Shown here piece by piece: positions 36,565 through 43,524 of a stretch of 64,000 nucleotides of DNA (position 1 is the first letter of the stretch; every line of letters starts with the position of its first letter). The stretch is from CAVOHU01 sp963817885. GTDB lineage: Bacteria > Acidobacteriota > Vicinamibacteria > Vicinamibacterales > JAKQTR01. Position numbers and translations under genes: made by a program. The stretch spans positions 248,001 to 312,000 of the forward strand of contig CAWFQE010000002.1 of assembly GCA_963817885.1 (NCBI GenBank), given 5' to 3'. The notes below the pieces were generated by a model. It did not search any database. It was not told where the DNA came from and saw only the letters and a list, made by a program, of their open reading frames with translations.

Positions 36565-36611
36565 GGACTTTCAAAGTCCCCTACTGTCATTTCGTGTCGT
36601 TCCGATACAAT
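36551..36611 (+). promoter_or_regulatory. paired palindromes and promoter upstream of paralogue 2
   Basis: CTAGTCTTGCACTAG (36551-36565, 5-bp arms) abuts GGACTTTCAAAGTCC (36565-36579, perfect 7-bp arms around one base). A promoter follows: CTGTCA (36584-36589), 16 bases, TACAAT (36606-36611). The palindromes end five bases before the -35, the position of an activator site. The adjacent HTH regulators are obvious candidates to bind. Confidence 0.5.
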
Positions 36612-36933
36612 CTGCGAGCGGCACTGAAGATGCCAGCCCGGAGCTGTCCGGTTGAGGTGTGTTCCTCGACGATCGGGCACTCGGTGCCATCCATGGTCGA
36701 GCGGGTCAATCGCCTGGCGCATCCCGGGAACAAGCCCGAGCGCCAGGACGAGCGTCTCGCGCCGATGGACTACGGAAGGCGCTCGCATGTATCGCAGGCG
36801 GCTCCGGACGCACGGCGGGCGGATTCGCCATCAGCACTCGCATCCACGGGGGGCACGCGCCCATGTGGATCGGGCAACAGCAGTCGCGCGTGCCCCCGGG
36901 TTGGACCGGGGACTACTCCCGAAGGAGATGTGT

Positions 36934-37434
36934 ATGAAGAAGAGACTCCTGCTGCTCGGCGTACTGGCCCTCACGCTGGCCGCCATTCAGCCACTCGGCG
37001 CGGCGACAGACACGAAGCCCCTCACCCTGTCCGCCACCGTCAGCGCCATGGCCCAGCTGACGATCGGCCGGGTGAACGTGTCATTCCCGGACGCCGATCC
37101 GGACACGATCCTGACCATCCCGGATGCGTTGGGCCCGATCTCCGTCAACGCCAGGGTCAAGACCATCAACAGCGGCGCGGTCACACTGACGATTGTGGCG
37201 GCCTCCGATCTGACGAGCGGCAGCGACCTAATTCCAATCTCGAACATCACCTGGACCGCCACCGGCACCGGGTTTGCCCCGGGCATCATGAACGCGACGA
37301 CGGCCCAGAGCGTGGCCACCAGGAGCGGATCCGGGACACTGTCCGGAACGCAGAGCTATTCGATGGTCAACAGTTGGGCCTACGCGATCGGCACCTACTC
37401 GGCAAGCGCGACCTACACCCTGACCGCTCCCTGA
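36934..37434 (+). CDS. pilin-like exported beta protein, paralogue 2
   Basis: The 166-residue protein has a clear signal peptide (MKKRLLLLGVLALTLAAIQP...GAA). Its mature domain has the family motif DADPDTILTIPDALG, a WTATGTGFAPGIM segment and the end YAIGTYSASATYTLTAP. ATG 36934 has the best ribosome site of the group (GAAGGAG at 36921-36927). A palindrome-flanked promoter lies about 320 bases upstream and a hairpin follows at 37527-37564, so this copy can be expressed on its own and perhaps strongly, as expected for a major subunit; that is inference. Confidence 0.78.
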   Translation: MKKRLLLLGVLALTLAAIQPLGAATDTKPLTLSATVSAMAQLTIGRVNVSFPDADPDTILTIPDALGPISVNARVKTINSGAVTLTIVAASDLTSGSDLIPISNITWTATGTGFAPGIMNATTAQSVATRSGSGTLSGTQSYSMVNSWAYAIGTYSASATYTLTAP

Positions 37435-37526
37435 ACCCTTGGGCCGGCCGCCTGATGCGGCCCGGCGCACGGGACGACGGATCGACAGGGCATTCTGACG
37501 GATTCAGTCCTCGCAGGAGTCTCATG

Positions 37527-37564
37527 GCTCGCTGCAACGCCCCGGGTGGGGCGCTGCAGCGAGC
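37527..37564 (+). terminator. hairpin after paralogue 2
   Basis: GCTCGCTGCA-ACGCCCC, a GGGT loop and GGGGCGC-TGCAGCGAGC pair over about 16 bp, followed by TCTTCCTGTTT. The T-run is interrupted, so termination may be partial. The rest of 37435-37775 holds only a 7-base direct repeat (37653-37669). Confidence 0.65.
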
Positions 37565-37652
37565 TCTTCCTGTTTCCGCGAATCGCGCAACTCATCTTGA
37601 TGTCCTGACTGGCGACAGGTGGGCGGCAGCAGAGACTGCCCAGTGTCGCGGT

Positions 37653-37669
37653 GTCATATAAAGTCATAT
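37653..37669 (+). promoter_or_regulatory. GTCATAT direct repeat upstream of paralogue 3
   Basis: GTCATAT occurs twice with a 10-base offset (one helical turn) and contains TATAAA (37657-37662), a possible -10 without a good -35. It lies about 110 bases before paralogue 3 and may be a regulator-dependent promoter. Confidence 0.35.
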
Positions 37670-37775
37670 CCTGGCGGCCCGATAACTCTCCTGGGGACGC
37701 CGGCACTGCCGGGCACTACCTACCGGCCCCAGGGTGCGTTCGTTCTGGGGATGTCGTCGTGCGGAGAACTCGGAA

Positions 37776-38276
37776 ATGAAGATCCGACACCTGGTCGTCG
37801 CCAGCTTGCTGGCCGCGCTCGCGCTCACCCGGGCGGTTGGCGCGATCACGACGACCAGCTCCGTCACCGTGTCCGCCACCGTGGCGGCGACCGCGAAACT
37901 CTCGCTGAGTTCGGCCACCGTGTCCTTCCCCGACGCGGACCCCGACATCACGCCGAGCATCCCGGCCGCGGAAGGCGCCGTCACGGTCACAGCCAAGGCC
38001 AAGACCTCCTTGGGATCGGTTGTCTCGCTGACGATCCTCGCGGCCGACGATCTCAGGAGCGGCACCGACACGATTGCGATTTCGAGCGTCACATGGACGG
38101 CGACCGGCGCCGGGTTCGTCCCCGGCACGATGAACAGGACTGCGGCTCAGACGGTCGGCTCGTGGGTGAACTCGGGCAGCCGCAGCGGAACGCAGCGCTT
38201 CGCGCTCGCCAACAACTGGTCGTATTCGACCGGCAGTTACTCTGCGTCGGCGACCTACACGTTGACCGCCCCCTAG
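37776..38276 (+). CDS. pilin-like exported beta protein, paralogue 3
   Basis: The 166-residue protein has a signal peptide (MKIRHLVVASLLAALALTRAVGA), then SSVTVSATVAATAKLSLSSA, the family motif DADPDITPSIPAAEG, a central VTWTATGAGFVPGTMNRTA and the end YSTGSYSASATYTLTAP. It is close to paralogues 1 and 2 across the whole length, which speaks for tandem duplication. ATG 37776 begins right at the signal peptide. No terminator is obvious between it and paralogue 4. Confidence 0.78.
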   Translation: MKIRHLVVASLLAALALTRAVGAITTTSSVTVSATVAATAKLSLSSATVSFPDADPDITPSIPAAEGAVTVTAKAKTSLGSVVSLTILAADDLRSGTDTIAISSVTWTATGAGFVPGTMNRTAAQTVGSWVNSGSRSGTQRFALANNWSYSTGSYSASATYTLTAP

Positions 38277-38520
38277 AGGCTGACGGGCAATCCGGGTCAA
38301 GACGTCCCGAGGCCGGCTGATCGGCTTCGGAGCGTATCGATCAGAGGGCTCACGCGGTCTTGACGCGGTTTCACGCCGGCCCTAAGCTACTTCGACGCGT
38401 CAACAGTCGCGGTGGTGCATCGGCCAGTGGTTGACCCGAGCGCGGTCCGAACGATGAGGGTGCTCGTCGTACAGGGCCGGGACAACACGCTGATCCGGAC
38501 ACTGGTTTGTGGCGATAGCG

Positions 38521-38997
38521 ATGAACATGGCCCGCATTTTCAGGATCGGTTCCGCGCTCGTGTTGGTTGGAGCGTGGATGTTCAGCTCGACGCCTGCCTC
38601 TGCGCAGACCTTGACGCTGAACCTGTCGACCTCGGGGATTACCTTCGGGTCAGCCGATCCGGACACGACACCGAGCATCCCCGCACCGGCCGTCTCCGTC
38701 CAGTACCGCGTCCGGAACAACTCCGGCCACAACTGGCAGATCACGCTGCTCGCCGGCGGTGACTTGACCAGCGCGGCGGGCACCATCGACATCGCCAACG
38801 TGACGTGGACCGGGACGCCGGCGCCGCCGTTCCAGAGCGGGGTGCTCAGTCACACGCTGGCGCAGCGCCTGGCTGGCGGCTCCGATAACGTCAACCCGAC
38901 TCAAACAGGGACCGTCTTTTTCTTCCTGGCAAATTCATGGACTTACAACGTCGGCGTCTACTCGGCCACGATCAATTTCACGCTGGTCGCGCCCTGA
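38521..38997 (+). CDS. pilin-like exported beta protein, paralogue 4 (divergent)
   Basis: The 158-residue protein has a signal peptide (MARIFRIGSALVLVGAWMFS...ASA; ATG 38521 or 38527) and keeps the motif SADPDTTPSIPAPA and the end YNVGVYSATINFTLVAP. The strand before the motif (QTLTLNLSTSGITFG) is shorter than in the others and the middle part (HNWQITLLAGGDLTSAAGTI) is more diverged, so it may be a tip or adaptor subunit. The chaperone-like gene begins inside its 3' end or right after it, so the two are translationally coupled. Confidence 0.74.
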   Translation: MNMARIFRIGSALVLVGAWMFSSTPASAQTLTLNLSTSGITFGSADPDTTPSIPAPAVSVQYRVRNNSGHNWQITLLAGGDLTSAAGTIDIANVTWTGTPAPPFQSGVLSHTLAQRLAGGSDNVNPTQTGTVFFFLANSWTYNVGVYSATINFTLVAP

Positions 38998-39818
38998 CGA
39001 GCGCCGCGCTGGCGGCCGTGCTGGTGGCCAGTGTGCTCTCCGGCCGTGCCGCGGCGCAGACGTCGGTCGAGGTCACGCCGCTGCGCGTGGAGCTGCTGCT
39101 GAACGCCGGCGCCACTCACACCCAGGCCGTCACGCTCAAGAACGACGATGCCAAGCCGGTGCGCGTCCGGGCGCGGGTCGACGATTACTATCTGTCGAGG
39201 GACGGGACGCCGCAGTTCAGGCCGGCCGACCCTTCCGACCCGTACTCCGCCGCGGCGTGGGTGCGCGTCAACCCCGCCGAGCAGATGATCGCCCCGGGCG
39301 CCGTCGCCACAATGCGGTTCAGCACCAATGTGCCGGCAGGAACCCGCGAAGGGGGGTACCGCTGCGGCATCATGTTCGAATTCGACCACCCCAACGCCGA
39401 TCCGGCCACCGTGGCCCGCGACCTTGCCTTCCGGGGACGGGTCGCCACGCTGCTCTACGCCACGGTGGGAAAGCCGGTCGCTGCCGTCGAAATGACGGAT
39501 CTCCGGATCAAGTCCGTCGCGGGCCGGCCGCCCGAGGTGGTGGCCACGCTGCAGAGCACCGGCCGTGCGTATGTCCGCACGAAGGGGTCGCTGGTCATCA
39601 TCGACGCGGCCAGCGGCGCGGCCATCCGCCAGATGTCGGTGCCGAACGTGCCGGTGCTGCCCGAGAGCGAGCGGGAAGTCAGCATCTCGACGGCCGACGA
39701 CAAGCAGGCTCCCCTGCCACCGGGCCGGTACCGCGTCGAGATCAAAATTGACGTCGGACTGCCGGCGCTCCTGGTAGGCGAGACGACGATGGAAATTGCC
39801 GCCCCGCGAGTCAAGTAA
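38937..39818 (+). CDS. PapD-like periplasmic chaperone
   Basis: The protein has a signal-like segment (ALAAVLVASVLSGRAAAQ) and two Ig-like domains. The first reads VEVTPLRVELLLNAGATHTQ, VTLKNDDAKPVRVRARVDDY and, near its end, WVRVNPAEQMIAPGAVATMR then GGYRCGIMFE, which follows the pattern of pilus chaperones (P..w.v.P....l.pG....vr...). The second carries VVATLQSTGRAYVRTKGSLV and PPGRYRVEIKI. By analogy it would bind subunits in the periplasm and hand them to the outer-membrane protein at 40498. Start uncertain: no ATG fits the signal peptide; 38937 gives a long N-region and overlaps paralogue 4, while CTG 38994 or GTG 39018 would start at the leader. Confidence 0.68.
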   Translation: MDLQRRRLLGHDQFHAGRALTSAALAAVLVASVLSGRAAAQTSVEVTPLRVELLLNAGATHTQAVTLKNDDAKPVRVRARVDDYYLSRDGTPQFRPADPSDPYSAAAWVRVNPAEQMIAPGAVATMRFSTNVPAGTREGGYRCGIMFEFDHPNADPATVARDLAFRGRVATLLYATVGKPVAAVEMTDLRIKSVAGRPPEVVATLQSTGRAYVRTKGSLVIIDAASGAAIRQMSVPNVPVLPESEREVSISTADDKQAPLPPGRYRVEIKIDVGLPALLVGETTMEIAAPRVK

Positions 39819-39822
39819 CGCG

Positions 39823-40368
39823 ATGGACTACGATCAAATCGATGATCGGGCCGCCCGCGCCGTGGAGCGGCGGATGCCCCGCGAGCTGGCGATCATCGCC
39901 GCCTGTGTGCTGGTGGCCGCAACGGGGACACACGCGGCCACCCGGACACGGACGGCTACCGCAACGGTCACCGTCAATGCGCTGGCGAAGCTCACCTTGT
40001 CGAGCATGACGCTGGCATTCTCCGGAGCGGACCCCGACACGGTTCCGTCCGTACCCGCCACCGGCGGACCGTTGACGATCACGGCCAAGGCCCGCACTAC
40101 GCTCGGCAGCACGGTCGTCCTCAGCGTCGTCGCGGGCAGCGATCTGCTGTCGGGACTGGACAGCATCCCGGTGTCGCAGGTGCAATGGACCGCAGCCGGC
40201 ACCGGCTTCGCCTCCGGCACGATGAGCGCGTCGACCTCGCAAACGGTGGGGACCTGGATCAGTTCCGGCTCGTGGAGCGGGACACAGACCTACGCGCTGG
40301 TCAACTCGTGGTCGTATGCGGCGGGCACCTACACAACCACTCTCACCTACACGCTGACGGCTCCGTGA
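39823..40368 (+). CDS. pilin-like exported beta protein, paralogue 5
   Basis: The 181-residue protein (or 164 from ATG 39874, which starts exactly at the signal peptide MPRELAIIAACVLVAATGTH) has RTATATVTVNALAKLTLSSM, the family motif GADPDTVPSVPATGG, VQWTAAGTGFASGTMSAS and the end YAAGTYTTTLTYTLTAP. The ATG at 39823 is four bases after the chaperone stop, so chaperone and subunit are one transcript. It precedes the outer-membrane barrel gene by 129 bases. Confidence 0.77.
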   Translation: MDYDQIDDRAARAVERRMPRELAIIAACVLVAATGTHAATRTRTATATVTVNALAKLTLSSMTLAFSGADPDTVPSVPATGGPLTITAKARTTLGSTVVLSVVAGSDLLSGLDSIPVSQVQWTAAGTGFASGTMSASTSQTVGTWISSGSWSGTQTYALVNSWSYAAGTYTTTLTYTLTAP

Positions 40369-40497
40369 ACAGGTGTCACGGTGATCTCGCTCCATTGCCT
40401 GCGTCCGACTGACATTGCAGGCGGAGCCGCGGATCAGAGCCTGGTACCCGGGCGCCGGTTGCCGAGCCGGGCGCGCAGGCGTGGTGCGGTTCTCGAT

Positions 40498-42741
40498 ATG
40501 CCGATGAGCCGACTGGGATGGCTCGCCGTGATCGTCGCCGCGCTGGTCGCAGCCCCGGCCCAGGCGCAGCAGCCATCGGTCCAGTTCATTTCCGCCGTGC
40601 AGATCACGACGGCTGACGATTCCCGGCTGGGCGGTCAGCACCGCTTCGAGCCCGACTTCGGGATTCGGCTCTACGATCCGGCTTCACCGGTCGGGGCCCT
40701 CCGCATCGACGCCAATGTCACGCGGCGCAACGACCGCCTCGTGCTCGGCCGCGGCGTGTTCCGCCTCGAGAACGTGGTAGTGGTCGGCCTGAGCTGGTCG
40801 TTCGGTGCGGGCGATGTCTGGACGCCGCCCGTCGTGTCGGATTTCGCCTTCGCCAACCTCTTTGCGCCGCCCGTGACGTTCAGAGGCGTCTCGGTCGCCG
40901 GACAGAGCAAGAGGACCAGCGTGCTGGTCACGGCGGGCCGCGTCACCGCCCAGCGCAACATCTTTGGCAGCGACAGCTTCGACATCGGCCAGCAGCTCTA
41001 CCAGGCCTCCCTCACGCATCGACCCTCGGAGCGCCTCGACGTGTCGGCCCACCTCTCCCGCGTGAGCGGAAGCAACCTGAAACTCTATCCCGCGATCGTG
41101 GACAAGAGCACGGCCCTTGGAGGGGAAATCAGGTTTCAGCCGGCCCTGAACTGGCACATCGACGCTGAAGCCGGTTACGCGACCTTCCAGCGGCACGGGT
41201 CGCCCCGGCAGGAGAGCGCCCCGTCGTGGCTGGTGGGCTCGTCCTGGACGTCCGCGCACGGCTGGTTTCAGATCAACGCCCAGCGCTTTTCCATCGGTCG
41301 ATATCCGGTTGTCAACTACCCGTACCTCGATCGAACCGGATTGTTCGCAACAGCCGAGATGGACGTTGGCCCGTTCGCCCGCGTCTTTGCCGGCGGTGAA
41401 GCGGCACGAAGCAACCTGGACGAGACCTCGTCCGGGCAGGCGCGCGCCGGCGTGCCGCCGGGAACCTCCGCGAGGGCCTTCGGCGGCGCCCGCATCCGCG
41501 TCACATCGCAAATGACGGTGAGCCTGCGGGTGGAAGGCGGCAATCGGACAATCCGCCCCTCGAATTTCGGTCCCGGCTTCGACAGCGACACCGGCCTGAT
41601 CACCGCCGAATGGCACGGGTCGTTCGGCAGCACCAGCGGGTTCGCCCGATACGAGCGCCGGGCCAACGTGGACGCCGCCAGCACCGACAGCAGCTTCACC
41701 CAGCACGACGCCTCCGCGCAGCTGTACGTCTCGCTGTCCGGCAACCGCCAGCTGTTCGCCCAGGGGCTCTTCTCGAGGCGCGCCGACCGGAACGGGTCAG
41801 GTCAGACGCTGTGGCAGGCGGGAGGCGGCGCCCAGATTCCAATGCGACAGATCTACCTGCGGCTGGAAGCCAACGGGGGGCACACGCTCGACTGGGAGAC
41901 TGACACGGTGTCGAACCGGCAGACCGTCATCTTCGGCCTGTCTGGCCAGGTCGCGCGGCGGACGCAGCTCTCGATCGACTGTTATGTCGAGCGGTCGCCG
42001 CAGGTCGGCCTGCCCGGCACGCCATGGGTCACGCGAACCATGGTGCGGCTCACGAAGGACTTCGGCTATGGGGCGTCGCGCGCCCAGAGGGCGGCGGGTG
42101 AGCCTCCGCGCCGCGGACCCGTCGGGCAGGTCGGCGGCCTGGTCTTCGTCGACTGGAACGGGAACGGCCTGCGTGACCCGGATGAAGAAGCCGTGGGCGA
42201 GGTTGCGGTCCTGCTCGGCAGAGAACGTCTTCTGACCGGCGCCGACGGGCGATTCGAGTTCGGCGGGGTGCCAGTCGGCGATCAGACGGTGACGCTCGAC
42301 GCCGGCACGATTCCCGCGAGTTTCGACGTGCCCGTTGATCCGGTGCGCTCCATGGGCGTCGTCAAGGGCCGATCCACGGTGGTTGAATTCGGCCTCGCTC
42401 CTGTCGGCACCATCCAGGGCGTGGTCTACAACGACGTCGACGGCGACGGGCAGCTTGGTCCGGCAGATCAGCCTGTCTCCGGCGCGATACTGATCATGGA
42501 CGACGGGGCGCGGACCGAGCAGGTGCGTGAAGGGCGGTTTCGATTCGAGAGCGTGACGATCGGGACCCACCGTCTCGCCATCGTCCCGGATTCCCTGCCG
42601 GCGGGCGGCCAGATGATCGGCGACCCGACGATCGAGGTGCAACTCGAGCGCGGACAGGTTACGGCCAAGCTGACGATCCTGGTGAAGATCGAGAAGCGGC
42701 CTGAGATCCGGAAGATCTTCCCGCCGAAGAAAGTGGAATAG
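40498..42741 (+). CDS. outer-membrane beta-barrel with two SdrD-B-like domains (usher-like)
   Basis: The 747-residue protein has a signal peptide (MSRLGWLAVIVAALVAAPAQ; ATG 40498 or 40504). Residues about 25-530 look like a large barrel: alternating aromatic/polar strands such as FGIRLYDPASPVGALRIDAN and FRGVSVAGQSKRTSVLVTAG. Two SdrD-B-like domains follow with acidic Ca-type loops, VFVDWNGNGLRDPDEEAVGE and VVYNDVDGDGQLGPADQPVS, and a Lys-rich tail (KIEKRPEIRKIFPPKKVE). C-terminal domains of this type also occur in some fimbrial ushers. Its place after chaperone and subunits suggests the export pore for the fibre. I see no clear plug domain, so homology to FimD is not established. Confidence 0.68.
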   Translation: MPMSRLGWLAVIVAALVAAPAQAQQPSVQFISAVQITTADDSRLGGQHRFEPDFGIRLYDPASPVGALRIDANVTRRNDRLVLGRGVFRLENVVVVGLSWSFGAGDVWTPPVVSDFAFANLFAPPVTFRGVSVAGQSKRTSVLVTAGRVTAQRNIFGSDSFDIGQQLYQASLTHRPSERLDVSAHLSRVSGSNLKLYPAIVDKSTALGGEIRFQPALNWHIDAEAGYATFQRHGSPRQESAPSWLVGSSWTSAHGWFQINAQRFSIGRYPVVNYPYLDRTGLFATAEMDVGPFARVFAGGEAARSNLDETSSGQARAGVPPGTSARAFGGARIRVTSQMTVSLRVEGGNRTIRPSNFGPGFDSDTGLITAEWHGSFGSTSGFARYERRANVDAASTDSSFTQHDASAQLYVSLSGNRQLFAQGLFSRRADRNGSGQTLWQAGGGAQIPMRQIYLRLEANGGHTLDWETDTVSNRQTVIFGLSGQVARRTQLSIDCYVERSPQVGLPGTPWVTRTMVRLTKDFGYGASRAQRAAGEPPRRGPVGQVGGLVFVDWNGNGLRDPDEEAVGEVAVLLGRERLLTGADGRFEFGGVPVGDQTVTLDAGTIPASFDVPVDPVRSMGVVKGRSTVVEFGLAPVGTIQGVVYNDVDGDGQLGPADQPVSGAILIMDDGARTEQVREGRFRFESVTIGTHRLAIVPDSLPAGGQMIGDPTIEVQLERGQVTAKLTILVKIEKRPEIRKIFPPKKVE

Positions 42742-42767
42742 CGCGGGCGCCCGGTCCGGGGCCGCGC

Positions 42768-43271
42768 TCAGGGCGTGGACAGCACGAAGCGCAGCGGGAT
42801 GACGGCGTCCGACGCCGGTCCCTGCCCGCGCAGCGTGAATGTCACGCGACCGTCACGCTGCCCGCTTCCCTGCCAGCGCGCGACAACTTCGGGCGCCGAG
42901 CGAAGGACGCCGGCCATCGCACCCGCACCGTCGCCCGAGAAATCGATGGTCGTCGCACCATCGGCCGCGCCGCCGCCCAGCTCTTCGAGACTGCGCTGCG
43001 CTTCGACGGTGAGTACGACGTCACCACGCGTCCGGGTGCGGGCCGATGCCACGAACGCCACGCTGCCGACAATCACGGGCCCTGCGTCACCCGGTCGCCT
43101 GGGTTCCACGCGCAGCTCGGTCGTCGAGAGGCGTAGTGACGTTGATGCGGCGACCGTCGCGCCGAAGGTAATGGTCGCCGTTCGCTCGTCGGCCGCCTGG
43201 AGCAGCACGGGAATCGCCGCCGCCAGGACAGCCGCTGTAAGGACGCCGCTTAGCCGCACACGAGGTGTCAT
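42768..43271 (-). CDS. divergent pilin-like exported protein, paralogue 6
   Basis: The 167-residue protein has a signal peptide (MTPRVRLSGVLTAAVLAAAI...LLQAA), a first strand ATITFGATVAASTSLRLSTT matching the paralogues' first strand, and ends IPLRFVLSTP, which resembles their (T/L)(L/V)xAP ending. The ADPDT motif is replaced by a PRRPGDAGP stretch. Convergent with the barrel gene (26 bases between stops). A good promoter (43286-43314) lies directly upstream. Perhaps a subunit with a different place in the fibre; relation to the family is my inference from length, ends and location. Confidence 0.6.
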   Translation of the reverse strand: MTPRVRLSGVLTAAVLAAAIPVLLQAADERTATITFGATVAASTSLRLSTTELRVEPRRPGDAGPVIVGSVAFVASARTRTRGDVVLTVEAQRSLEELGGGAADGATTIDFSGDGAGAMAGVLRSAPEVVARWQGSGQRDGRVTFTLRGQGPASDAVIPLRFVLSTP

Positions 43272-43285
43272 ACGCCTGCCTCTGA

Positions 43286-43314
43286 ATGCTAGGTTCGGGC
43301 CACATTTGCGGCAA
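43286..43314 (-). promoter_or_regulatory. promoter of paralogue 6
   Basis: Minus strand TTGCCG (43309-43314), 17 bases, TAGCAT (43286-43291). The start point would be near 43279, eight bases before the ATG, with AGGCAGG as ribosome site. Confidence 0.45.
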
Positions 43315-43524
43315 TGCCACGAGCGACAGCGGCGGGCATGACTCTGTAGGACATCGGCCGCCACATCTGCAGTCAGACGGAGCTTTATGGCCTCTTCATG
43401 CCGTCCGGGGAGAGCCGGAGGGCCGAATCCCTGTGGTAGCATGAGAGGTTCCGCTACCCGATCCGCACACCGCCAGTGACCAGTCCGCACACGTGCGGGG
43501 GTCGGGAGCATTGGTCGAGACGGC

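Noticed and set aside
40381..40497. Longer N terminus for the outer-membrane barrel protein from GTG 40381.
   Set aside because: It would place 41 Arg-rich residues before a clear signal peptide that begins at 40504.
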